The notes beneath the pieces were generated by a model. It saw only the letters and a program-made list of their open reading frames with translations. It ran no database searches and was not told the origin of the DNA. From NCBI RefSeq assembly GCF_026650985.1, contig NZ_CP086240.1:1-64000 (forward strand): a stretch of DNA of 64,000 nt, read 5' to 3'. The position numbers were made by a program, and so were the translations under genes. This DNA comes from Clostridium estertheticum (GTDB lineage: Bacteria > Bacillota > Clostridia > Clostridiales > Clostridiaceae). Positions 42,012 through 49,948 of this stretch are shown here, piece after piece (the stretch's first letter is position 1; each line of letters opens with the position of its first letter).

Positions 42012-42419
42012 TTATTTTTTAAAGAATTCCATTCCAAGTTCCAGATCACTTTTTCCCATTACCTTTTCTATAGTTCTATTTTTAAGTTCAGCTGCTAGAG
42101 CTAAAATATTAGTTATAACTTTACTAAGATCTTGGAGTTGCACTTGAGATTTAGAAAGGTTCGTTTCAAGTGTAGTTGTTAAGGTTTCTTCGTCATGCCA
42201 TTTGGATATTTGATTCTCATATAAACATATGAAATCTAATTGCTCTGAAAATACCTTAATAACTTTGTCTACTATTTCATCATTCAAAACATATGGTTTA
42301 GATTGCGCCTTCAAAAGATTTTTATATTGATCTTTAGCTTCTTCTAGTTGACCAGATATCATTGTAGACATCATAGGTAGCATACGGATAAGGTGCCAGT
42401 TTTGTTGCTGTTTCTCCAT
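42012..42419 (-). CDS. 135-aa cassette protein of unknown function
   Basis: Helical protein: a Met-rich start (MLPMMSTMISGQLEEA), then heptad-like charged helices (LETNLSKSQVQLQDLSKVITNILALAAEL) suggesting a coiled coil. No membrane segment or known motif. AAAGGA lies before ATG 42419. A decayed copy is at 15440-15834, and a third cassette (43.3-43.9 kb) lacks the gene. Constant association with the palindrome and type B RNA-like element suggests one functional or mobile unit. Confidence 0.65.
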   Translation of the reverse strand: MEKQQQNWHLIRMLPMMSTMISGQLEEAKDQYKNLLKAQSKPYVLNDEIVDKVIKVFSEQLDFICLYENQISKWHDEETLTTTLETNLSKSQVQLQDLSKVITNILALAAELKNRTIEKVMGKSDLELGMEFFKK

Positions 42420-42630
42420 AGATTTAGTCCTTTTAAGTGCTGTATTTTTATAATATAGTACTATGAAAATGATATATTCAAAAACTTAATTGCTTAATAA
42501 TCTATATAAACCAATGCTTTATTTAATATATAAATGCAATGATTTATGGAGAATTGTGTATTAAGTTATGACGTAGTATAATTTTAAATACGGATACAAT
42601 AAAATTAAAATTATTATTGAGGTGATTATA

Positions 42631-43173
42631 TTGAAAAGAGCTTTAACATTTGTATTACTATTATTTATTTTAGTGTTTATACCTATACAAAGTTCTAAGG
42701 CTTACACTACTACAGGTACATTGAACAATAAAACTTTAACTTCAGATATAGCAATTAAAGATGGTGATGTAGTAATGATTGCTTATACTGATAGTGTTTC
42801 GAGCAAAACTCACAATAACATGGAGATATATAACATTAATAGACTTGATAATTTTATGAAAAATATGGATAAAGGAAAAAAAGATAATATTCGTATTGTA
42901 GATTATGCAAAAGATATAACTGGTACATGGATAAATAAATTATATGAATTAAAATATGATGGAAATAAAATAATTTATTTTGAGTATGATACATATTCTA
43001 ATCCTAATGCATTTATTCCAAGCCAATCGTCTATCTATAATAAGATAATAAAGCGAGATTTACTTGATACAATATCTTACAGAATTTGTGGTTCAGAAAA
43101 CGAAATCAAAAATGATAATTGTGCCAAATTAATTAGTTTTTACAAAAGCAGTATAATTGACAAGAAAGAATAG
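42631..43173 (+). CDS. Exported DUF4362 protein
   Basis: 180 aa from a TTG at 42631 (GAGGTGAT upstream; GTG 42622 is the alternative). Signal peptide KRALTFVLLLFILVFIPIQ then SSKAYT. The mature part has INRLDNFMKNMDKGKKDNIRIVDYA and IIYFEYDTYSN, the DUF4362 pattern. Secreted or surface protein of unknown role. Stands between two RNA/palindrome cassettes. Confidence 0.75.
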   Translation: MKRALTFVLLLFILVFIPIQSSKAYTTTGTLNNKTLTSDIAIKDGDVVMIAYTDSVSSKTHNNMEIYNINRLDNFMKNMDKGKKDNIRIVDYAKDITGTWINKLYELKYDGNKIIYFEYDTYSNPNAFIPSQSSIYNKIIKRDLLDTISYRICGSENEIKNDNCAKLISFYKSSIIDKKE

Positions 43174-43329
43174 TATTATAAATAGTTTTTTTGAGTCTTA
43201 CTTTTCTTTTATATTGTCATAGCAGCCACAAAATAGTAGTTCGTTTTTGATTTATAGTTCATCAAAAATGAAAAATATTGTCTTGTGCTCTTTAAAATAT
43301 TATGGATTACTTTATTTATTAGTCAAAAA
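43174..43329. other. Short non-coding spacer
   Basis: No gene or repeat recognised before the next cassette copy. Confidence 0.4.
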
Positions 43330-43680
43330 ATTATACGAAGCTGTTTTATGAGAAAACCGTTAGCTGCTGCAGGGACCCTTTAAATTTAGGATATTTACTA
43401 CACTCTCCTTATTTTCAGGGAAAGAAAACAAGGTTGTACTATCAAAATTCACTATACTGGCTATATAACTAAAGTAATAATTTATTTATTATTTAAAATT
43501 AAATCTAAAATTATGATGAAACATACAAATATAAAGATACAAAAAATATTAAGTTTGTTTTAAGCTATATATGGCTTGTTAAGCGTTTAGTTAAATTTAA
43601 CTAAGCAATTCTAGACTTGAATATATCTAATTATATAATATATCTGGGATCATGAATGTAATATATTTAATCATAATCAC
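43330..43680. repeat. Cassette repeat, copy 3 (gene lost)
   Basis: Same order as 15940-16290: GCTGTTTTATGAGAAAACCG hairpin, TTGTACTATCAAAATTCACT block, 18-bp palindrome, then the type B element. The 135-aa gene that should precede it is absent. Confidence 0.7.
43587..43604. repeat. 18-bp palindrome, copy 4
   Basis: TTAGTTAAATTTAACTAA, reverse context. Confidence 0.8.
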
Positions 43681-43684
43681 TGTA

Positions 43685-43909
43685 GAAATAATTACCCCTG
43701 GAATAAATGGTAATTATTTCTTTTGCTTTGGACTAGTTTACTGAAAGAATTGCAATGAAGAGAAGAATGAACGAAGTGGAGATTCTTTGAGTAAGATTGT
43801 CCAAAGCTTCCTTGGCTGCAAAGGAATACCCATGGGAATAGGAGCAGTGATAAAAAATAAACTGACCCGCAGAGCTCTTACTCTTGGATTTATTTTTTAT
43901 GACTGCTCC
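43685..43909 (-). ncRNA. Structured RNA-like element, type B copy 3
   Basis: Reverse copy of 12186-12415, including the upstream stretch to about 43990 that matches 12110-12185. All stems are preserved: GCTTTGGAC / GTCCAAAGC, GAGCAGT / ACTGCTC. Small differences from copies 1 and 2 are mostly in loops. Confidence 0.55.
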
Positions 43910-44017
43910 TTTAATACTCTATAGTAATATTTTTTAGTAAATATGGCACTATTGAAGCAAAAAAACTGTTGATCCATAAGTAAAATAAAATTTTCAAGGA
44001 ATAGGCAATAGCCCCAA

Positions 44018-44115
44018 TGTGAAAGTAACACAATTACATTTGAGTTACATTCGAAACATCAATATTCACTTAATAAAGTAAACCCAAAATCTAATTAATG
44101 TGGGGTTACTTTATT
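44018..44115. repeat. H2/H1 paired-hairpin element
   Basis: H2 at 44018-44056 (GTAACACAATT...TTGAGTTAC), linker ACATCAATATTCACTTAATA, H1 at 44083-44115 followed by T-run. Confidence 0.65.
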
Positions 44116-44145
44116 TTTTTATCTAACTTTAATGAAAATAAACAT

Positions 44146-44233
44146 AGGTACCTTAATAAATGTATTGACAATGAAATTTAAAAAGTATACTATGATAAAA
44201 GAAAGGTACCTATCTAATAAAGAAAAGGTACCT
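44146..44233 (+). promoter_or_regulatory. Promoter and three AGGTACCT sites of the marR-MATE operon
   Basis: TTGACA (44165-44170) with TACTAT (44188-44193, 17-bp spacer). AGGTACCT palindromes lie at 44146-44153, 44204-44211 and 44226-44233, each followed by AT-rich TTAATAA-like sequence. They bracket the promoter and cover the leader, as expected for an autorepressor. Confidence 0.7.
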
Positions 44234-44260
44234 CATTAAAATACAAAGGAGATATTTTAT

Positions 44261-44773
44261 ATGCATAATTCAATATCAGAAAAATTGCTACAACAATTTC
44301 ATTATTTTACGAATCTTATTCACAGAGGACGCCAACAACAATCTTTTGGAGCTCATGAGCTCAACCTTGGTCGCGGGCAAGGACATTTATTAGGTGTATT
44401 AATTACAAACGATGGTTTAACACAGAAAGAATTAAGCACACAATTACGTATACGTCCTACTTCGCTCGGAGAATTAGTTAGCAAATTGGAACAAAGTAAT
44501 TATGTAGAACGTCGTGTAAATGAAAATGACAAGCGGGTTTCGAATGTTTATATTACAGAGGAAGGCCGAAAAATTGTAAATGAAATTATGAAAGAAAGAC
44601 AGGTAGTGGTTAATAATATGTTTATTATTTTATCAGAAGATGAAAAACAACAACTTTTAGCGCTGATGGGCAAGTTGATCACTTCGATGGAAGAAAATAT
44701 GGATGATAATGATAATGAGGAATATGAGAATAATAAAGCTCAACGCAATGATAGAGGAAACGATTCTATCTGA
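44261..44773 (+). CDS. MarR family regulator of the MATE exporter
   Basis: 170 aa. MarR winged helix with TQKELSTQLRIRPTSLGELVSKLEQSNYVERRVNENDKRVSNVYIT (about 60-105), a dimerisation C-terminus and an acidic Asn/Asp/Glu-rich tail. AAAGGAG precedes it. First gene of the operon with the MATE transporter 135 bp downstream. The AGGTACCT sites are its likely operators. Confidence 0.88.
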   Translation: MHNSISEKLLQQFHYFTNLIHRGRQQQSFGAHELNLGRGQGHLLGVLITNDGLTQKELSTQLRIRPTSLGELVSKLEQSNYVERRVNENDKRVSNVYITEEGRKIVNEIMKERQVVVNNMFIILSEDEKQQLLALMGKLITSMEENMDDNDNEEYENNKAQRNDRGNDSI

Positions 44774-44907
44774 ATTATTGAAGGAAGGGTACTACAATTG
44801 TTATTTGTACCATTCTTACCCTAGAATTAAAAAGCATATAATAATGCGTTTTAAAAAAAGCACCCTGATTAATTTTTTTATTTATACTTAAATTGGAGGT
44901 ACAATAA

Positions 44908-46272
44908 ATGGAACAAAATAAAGATTCATATTCATACTATTTCGAGGACGCACCTATACCAAAGGCTATTGCACATATGGCAGTTCCCATGATGCTAGGA
45001 ATGTCTATTAATATGCTTTATAGTATTATTGATGCATTTTTTATTGGAAAGCTTAATAATACAGCAATGATGACAGCAGTTACATTAGCCTTGCCATTTA
45101 CAACTATATTAATGGCAATCGGGAATGTTTTTGGTACAGGTGGTGGTACCTATATTTCTAGATTATTAGGTGAGAAAGATTTAGGGGATGCTAAAAAAAT
45201 CTCATCTGTTTCTTTTTATTTGAGTCTATTATCTGGATTTATTTTTATGTTAATTGCTATTCCATTGCTTCATCCTATTTTGCAAATATTAGGAGCAAGA
45301 GGTGATACTGTTTCGTTTACTCAAAGCTATATTATGGTTTTTATCATTGGAAGTCCATTTGTAATCGCTAATTTTACATTAGAGCAAATAGTTCGGGCGG
45401 AGGGTGCTTCAACAATTTCAATGAATGGTATGATTCTCAGCGTTATAATAAATGTTATTTTGGATCCAATTTTAATTTTTACATGTAATTTAGGCATCGC
45501 AGGTGCTGCACTTGGTACAATTATTGGTAATTTAGGTGCAGTGTTATATTATGTGTATTATCTTAGAAATAAAAGTGCCACTCTAACCATCTCCTTAAAG
45601 ACATTTAAACCAACCAGCACTATATGTAGTAACATTTTAAAAATTGGTATAACAGCTTTTTTGTTGGACGGCTTCTTAATGGTCTCCAGTCTCTTATTAA
45701 ACAATTTTTCCGCACGTTATGGCGATTATGCTGTTGCTGGCTTTGGAATTTCGCTGCGTCTAGTTCAACTTTCAGAATTCATTGGTATGGGATTATATAT
45801 GGGGGTTGTTCCATTAATTGCCTATGCGTATACTGCTAAGAATATAAAACGAATGAAGAAAGTTATTAATACTACAACAACCTATATTTTAATACTAACT
45901 ATATTTATTTCACTTATAATTTTTATTTTTCGATACCCAATATATCATTTATTTAGCAGAGATGTTAATGTAATAAACACTGGTATCTACATTTTGATAG
46001 CCATGCTCATTTCATCATTGTTTGCTGCTATTACTGGTATTATTACAGCTATATTCCAAGCGGTTGGAAGAGCTAAAGAGGCAACCATAATGTCTATGGC
46101 ACAGGGAATATTATTAATCCCCATTATGGTTTCAGGAAATTATATTTTCGGTTTACATGGACTTATATGGTCAATGACTGTGACTGAAGTATTAACTTGC
46201 CTAGTAGGATTATTCTTATGGATTAAGTTTAATCATGATACTACTAAAATAGACTCTGATTTAGATAATTAA
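44908..46272 (+). CDS. MATE family multidrug efflux transporter
   Basis: 454 aa, 12 predicted helices in two similar halves (MAVPMMLGMSINMLYSIIDAFFIGKLNNTAMMTAVTLALP in the first). GTGGGTYISRLLGEKD and AVGRAKEATIMSMAQGILLIP are family hallmarks. Na+- or H+-coupled drug export across the cytoplasmic membrane; DinF/NorM-like branch. Start set by TTGGAGG. Probably induced by its substrate through the upstream MarR. Confidence 0.93.
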   Translation: MEQNKDSYSYYFEDAPIPKAIAHMAVPMMLGMSINMLYSIIDAFFIGKLNNTAMMTAVTLALPFTTILMAIGNVFGTGGGTYISRLLGEKDLGDAKKISSVSFYLSLLSGFIFMLIAIPLLHPILQILGARGDTVSFTQSYIMVFIIGSPFVIANFTLEQIVRAEGASTISMNGMILSVIINVILDPILIFTCNLGIAGAALGTIIGNLGAVLYYVYYLRNKSATLTISLKTFKPTSTICSNILKIGITAFLLDGFLMVSSLLLNNFSARYGDYAVAGFGISLRLVQLSEFIGMGLYMGVVPLIAYAYTAKNIKRMKKVINTTTTYILILTIFISLIIFIFRYPIYHLFSRDVNVINTGIYILIAMLISSLFAAITGIITAIFQAVGRAKEATIMSMAQGILLIPIMVSGNYIFGLHGLIWSMTVTEVLTCLVGLFLWIKFNHDTTKIDSDLDN

Positions 46273-46374
46273 TAATTGTTTATAATATAATCAATCCTTA
46301 ATTATACTATAATAACCATGTAATATAATTAAAATTATATTGAATCAAAAGTATCCATTTAAAAGCGTAATTGC

Positions 46375-46392
46375 TTAGTTAAATTTAACTAA
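46375..46392. repeat. 18-bp palindrome, copy 5
   Basis: TTAGTTAAATTTAACTAA in the usual context (GTAATTGC...TTGCTTAACAAC) but without RNA-like element or gene. The surrounding spacer 46273-46622 is otherwise empty. Confidence 0.8.
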
Positions 46393-46427
46393 TTGCTTAA
46401 CAACACAGATACCCCAACGATTTAATG

Positions 46428-46464
46428 AAAAATTACTAAGTTTCAAAAGTTAGTAATTTTTTTT
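46428..46464 (+). terminator. Terminator after the MATE operon
   Basis: AAAATTACTAA / TTAGTAATTTT then T-run. Confidence 0.8.
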
Positions 46465-46622
46465 GATTAAATCATCTCCTGGTTCGCTGCAACAAAATCC
46501 GAAGGTAAATCAATTGCTATTGTGTTCCCTTCTCTTTATTTAATAAAATAATCTTCCCCCAAATCTAAAAACCTCTCCCTTCCTCCATATATATAAGTAA
46601 AACATTAAAGGAGGAATTACCA

Positions 46623-47486
46623 ATGGACAAAATCCAAATAATAGAAAGTCTAATCCCAGGAGCTTTACTATCCTATGAAAAATACAACATACTACCATCC
46701 CTAACCATAGCTCAAGCAATACTCGAAACAGGCTGGCTGCAATATGTTAAAGGTAATAACATCTTTGGTATCAAATGGACAGAAGGCTCTGGATACGAAG
46801 TTCAAGAATTTAACACTCATGAATTTATAAATGGAGTAAGTACTCCCATGGTATGCAGGTTTAGAAAGTATGATACGATTGAAGACAGCATCCTGGACCA
46901 TGGAAAGCTTTTAAGCTTTAGCAGGTACAAATCTGTAATAACATCTAAAGACTACAAGGAAGCTTGCCAGAACGTCTATAACTCGGGTTACTGTACAGAT
47001 GAGGAGTACCCTGAAAAACTAATAGCTATAATTGAGCAAAATAAACTTTATGTTTATGACTGCACTCCTAGATCTGAAATCACTGAAAACACAACTGATG
47101 AAGATATTAAATATCTACAAAAATGCTTAAACTCTATGAAAATAAGAGATGTAAATAATAATGTTTTAGCTGTAGACGGAGCCAATGGTCCATTAACTAT
47201 AAGTACTATTAAAAAGCTCCAGCAAATACTTAACCTTTCTATCGATGGTATATGTGGACCTGAGGTATTAACTGGAGTTAAAGTTATTATGGAAAAGCCC
47301 CTATGTAGCATTGAGTCTACGGGAGATAAAATGGCCATAAGATATATCCAATGGAGAACTGGCAGCGCTATCGATGGTATTTATGGAAATGAAACTGTAG
47401 GGCTTGTTAAAGAATATCAACGAAGCAATAAATTAGTGATTGATGGAATAGTCGGTAACGGTACTTGGCAAAGCTTAGTCTCTTAA
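46623..47486 (+). CDS. Glucosaminidase-type peptidoglycan hydrolase with PG-binding repeats
   Basis: 287 aa. Glucosaminidase domain at about 5-145 (SLTIAQAILETGWLQYVKGNNIFGIKW with the catalytic Glu). Two peptidoglycan-binding-type repeats follow (KYLQKCLNSMKI...VDGANGPLTISTIKKLQ and IQWRTGSAIDGIYGNETVGLVKEYQ). No signal peptide, like phage endolysins or bacteriocin-release lysins. AAAGGAGG precedes the ATG. Near the YvrJ/DUF1659/DUF2922/sigma genes, with which such lysins often co-occur. Confidence 0.88.
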   Translation: MDKIQIIESLIPGALLSYEKYNILPSLTIAQAILETGWLQYVKGNNIFGIKWTEGSGYEVQEFNTHEFINGVSTPMVCRFRKYDTIEDSILDHGKLLSFSRYKSVITSKDYKEACQNVYNSGYCTDEEYPEKLIAIIEQNKLYVYDCTPRSEITENTTDEDIKYLQKCLNSMKIRDVNNNVLAVDGANGPLTISTIKKLQQILNLSIDGICGPEVLTGVKVIMEKPLCSIESTGDKMAIRYIQWRTGSAIDGIYGNETVGLVKEYQRSNKLVIDGIVGNGTWQSLVS

Positions 47487-47589
47487 ACCTATAATAATAT
47501 ATGTAAATATTTATTGTAGTAATTAACTAACTACAAGCTTATTTTATGTAACAGTCTCAATTTAAACTTAATAATTTTTATAGTAAAAA

Positions 47590-47622
47590 AAGATTCCACC
47601 AAGTCATACTTAGTGGAATCTT
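47590..47622. terminator. Bidirectional terminator
   Basis: AAGATTCCAC / GTGGAATCTT with A-run on the left. Between the convergent lysin and DUF2922 genes. Confidence 0.8.
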
Positions 47623-47645
47623 CATCACCTCAAGTGATAATTTTA

Positions 47646-47879
47646 CTATGCTACTGTAATTGTATTTGTATCAGTAGTAACTATTTTAGCATCTTTCTTG
47701 CCAGTTAAATCACCACTAGTTGATAGAAAAATGTTTTTTGCAATAACTAAATCCATAAGAGCATTTACCTCAGCTTCTGTTATAGTAGGTCCCTTATCAT
47801 TAGCTTTAATGTCATCTACACTTAACGTAAAATACTTACCCTCAATAGTAGTTAAAAATCTCATAACTAATTTATTCAT
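47646..47879 (-). CDS. DUF2922 family protein
   Basis: 77 aa: KLVMRFLTTIEGKYFTLSVDD followed by TEAEVNALMDLVIAKNIFLSTSGDL, the family pattern. Small soluble protein of unknown function, found beside DUF1659 and YvrJ genes. AGGAGG precedes the start. Confidence 0.88.
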   Translation of the reverse strand: MNKLVMRFLTTIEGKYFTLSVDDIKANDKGPTITEAEVNALMDLVIAKNIFLSTSGDLTGKKDAKIVTTDTNTITVA

Positions 47880-47945
47880 ATAATTTTTCCTCCTTAAATT
47901 GTTGAATTTTTGTTTTTTAAACTTTAAGTACCTTAATTAAAAGTC

Positions 47946-48170
47946 CTATTCAGTAACTAGGCTATACTGATCTTGTCTATCTATTCCAACCAATGGATAA
48001 GTTTTGATCTTAGAGATAGCTTGTCCTACTGCAAAAATGTCAGCATCCACTGCATTAACTTTTACATTACCTAGGCTTTTTGTTGCAAATTCATCTTTGC
48101 CATTCTCGTCTATGCCTGTTTTCATTGTAAGTTTTAAAATACTTGATACCTTTGTTGATATAACGGCCAT
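47946..48170 (-). CDS. DUF1659 family protein
   Basis: 74 aa. LKLTMKTGIDENGKDEFATKSLGNVKVNAVDADIFAVGQAISKIKTYPLVGIDRQD fits DUF1659. Upstream neighbour of DUF2922, 66 bp apart, same strand; probably cotranscribed. Function unknown. Confidence 0.88.
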   Translation of the reverse strand: MAVISTKVSSILKLTMKTGIDENGKDEFATKSLGNVKVNAVDADIFAVGQAISKIKTYPLVGIDRQDQYSLVTE

Positions 48171-48318
48171 GTTTAATCACTCCTTTTATTTTGTTTTCAC
48201 TTAATATATATGCCCTTGTAAAAATTTCTGCAGATTATTTTAAAATAAAAAAATAACCAGAAATATAGCTAACATCACTACACCTTTGGTTACTCTAACC
48301 TGATTAGATAAAATTCAT

Positions 48319-49338
48319 TTATTTCCATCCTAGCAGCTTCTTTTCCAATTCTTTAAAATCATATTCTCTCTGCTCATACTCATTGAATTTATTAACTTTT
48401 CCTTTAGGAGACTTATAATCATTTTTTATTGCATCAATAATCCAACCAACCATGTTTCCAATCTTAGGTACTGCCGCTGAATAACTATATTTTTCTTTGA
48501 TTATGTTTATGTCTCCCTTTGCAATTTCAAATAATTTAAGTGCGTCAATATCTTTTATTGGTTCATTTATAACTTCTTTTATGAGGTTAATATCATCCAT
48601 ATTTTGTTGTAACTTTGGGTTGATTTTTTCTAATGAAGCTGCTATTTCATTGCTAGCTTTATTGTTTTTACTACTGATTATGTAAAATTTAATTGAAGTT
48701 ATCTTCCTGCTGGTTTTTATTTCTTCAAATTCAAAGCTTATATCACTAATTTTTTTCAATTCCTTTTGAGTTTGAAGAATTACATACCTTTTAAAATCTG
48801 CATATAATGGATAAATATTATCCGCCCTTAAAAGTTTTCGTAACTCTTCAACTTCTATTTCTATATATCCTTGTTTCTTAAATTCATTACATTTTAAAAA
48901 CTCATAGATCCTAGGCGAGTATTTGCTCTTCATACTTAAGATATTTGCTAACTTATACTGAGTAAACATACTATTAAGCTTTAACATATAGGGTTTTAGA
49001 TAAGGACTAAAAATCATTTCAATCATGCCAGTACCTTTTTCATATTTAACACCACTTAACCATGCTGTCTGAATTAAGGTCTTTCCTTCCTCTATTTCAA
49101 ATACTTTTTTCATAAGTTCCTTTGTTATCTTAGGTATCTCCGTATATTTTGTTTTAGTACTAACTCCTATAAGAGCCATGAACTCATTGATTTTGAACCT
49201 ATATGGTTTAAATTCTTCATCCGCTGGTTGAACCATACTGGCCAACGTAAGTATAATTTTTTGTTCTTCCAAACTTAAGTCATAACTACTATTCATAATA
49301 AAATAGTTGGACTTAGTAACTAAGTAATCTTTATCCAT
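48319..49338 (-). CDS. repB: Plasmid replication initiator, Rep_3 family (rep2)
   Basis: 339 aa. Two winged-helix domains with VTKSNYFIMNSSYDLSLEEQKIILTLASM, KSKYSPRIYEFLK and FEEIKTSRKITSIKFYI. C-terminal GNMVGWIIDAI...NEYEQREYDFKELEKKL is shared with rep1. Preceded by its own, different iterons. It separates the DUF1659 gene from the YvrJ gene of a cluster that is usually contiguous. Two compatible initiators on one molecule indicate plasmid fusion. Confidence 0.9.
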   Translation of the reverse strand: MDKDYLVTKSNYFIMNSSYDLSLEEQKIILTLASMVQPADEEFKPYRFKINEFMALIGVSTKTKYTEIPKITKELMKKVFEIEEGKTLIQTAWLSGVKYEKGTGMIEMIFSPYLKPYMLKLNSMFTQYKLANILSMKSKYSPRIYEFLKCNEFKKQGYIEIEVEELRKLLRADNIYPLYADFKRYVILQTQKELKKISDISFEFEEIKTSRKITSIKFYIISSKNNKASNEIAASLEKINPKLQQNMDDINLIKEVINEPIKDIDALKLFEIAKGDINIIKEKYSYSAAVPKIGNMVGWIIDAIKNDYKSPKGKVNKFNEYEQREYDFKELEKKLLGWK

Positions 49339-49393
49339 ATAAACACCTCATAAAGATATCTTATCATGTAACTATGTGGTTGTAAATAATTCA

Positions 49394-49529
49394 TCATAGT
49401 TAGGTACGAAACCCTCATATTTAGATTTATTTTGGGTACGCAAAACTCATAGTTAAGTACGGAAAACTCATAGTTAAAGTTATTTTAGGTACGCAAAACT
49501 CATAGTTGGGTACGGAAAGCTCATAGTTA
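49394..49529 (-). repeat. Iteron array of replicon 2 (replication origin)
   Basis: Four 21-22-bp units with consensus GGTACGCAAAACTCATAGTT at 49434-49455, 49455-49476, about 49487-49507 and 49508-49529, and a degenerate fifth at about 49394-49424. They lie just upstream of rep2 and share no sequence with the replicon 1 iterons. Confidence 0.85.
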
Positions 49530-49627
49530 GCTTTTTAAAGCTAGTCATATCAATGCTTTGAGTCATGTCTAAAACACTTAAAACAAAAAGATGTTAAAAC
49601 ATATAAAACAACAACAAGGAGGATAAC

Positions 49628-49668
49628 CATAAATAAGTTGCCTTTGGCCATAAATAGGTTATATTTGT
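49628..49668. repeat. Relic of replicon-1-type iterons beside replicon 2
   Basis: CATAAATAAGTTGCCTTT (49628-49645) is the reverse complement of the rep1 iteron core (AAAGGCAACTTATTTACG) with one change. GCCATAAATAGGTTATA follows as a degenerate second unit. Confidence 0.5.
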
Positions 49669-49688
49669 TGTTGTCTTTAAGAGTATAT

Positions 49689-49726
49689 AAAAATAAGGAT
49701 ACCAAAACCCTAGGCACCCTTATTTT
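49689..49726 (-). terminator. Terminator of the YvrJ gene
   Basis: AAAATAAGG..ACC / GG..CCCTTATTTT, overlapping the yvrJ stop; A-run to the left becomes a U-run on the minus-strand transcript. Confidence 0.65.
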
Positions 49727-49881
49727 TCAGATTTACCTATAACAGTGGATATAACTACAGCTAAATCCGAGATAGATTTATTGAGATCCTCAATTTTCTT
49801 CTCAAATCTAACTAGTAGATATATGCTCACACCTATAGGGAAGCCAACTGTATTAACCAGTTTAACAAATGCATCAAACAT
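49720..49881 (-). CDS. yvrJ: YvrJ family protein
   Basis: 53 aa, too short for the usual ORF cut-off: MFDAFVKLVNTVGFPIGVSI, YLLVRFEKKIEDLNKSISDL and a short tail. The NTVGFPI-x-YLLVR pattern and C-terminal amphipathic helix are the YvrJ signature. GGGGAGGAG precedes the ATG. Next to the sigma-factor gene, as yvrJ is linked to the sigO/rsoA genes in Bacillus subtilis. Confidence 0.88.
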   Translation of the reverse strand: MFDAFVKLVNTVGFPIGVSIYLLVRFEKKIEDLNKSISDLAVVISTVIGKSEK

Positions 49882-49948
49882 TCTGCACTCCTCCCCTCAC
49901 CATTACAGATAATATATATGCTCTTTAAAATCATTTTCTATAAATTTC

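Noticed and set aside
44703-44891. 62-aa ORF after the marR gene
   Set aside because: Starts within the acidic tail of MarR in another frame; no ribosome-binding site; composition unconvincing.
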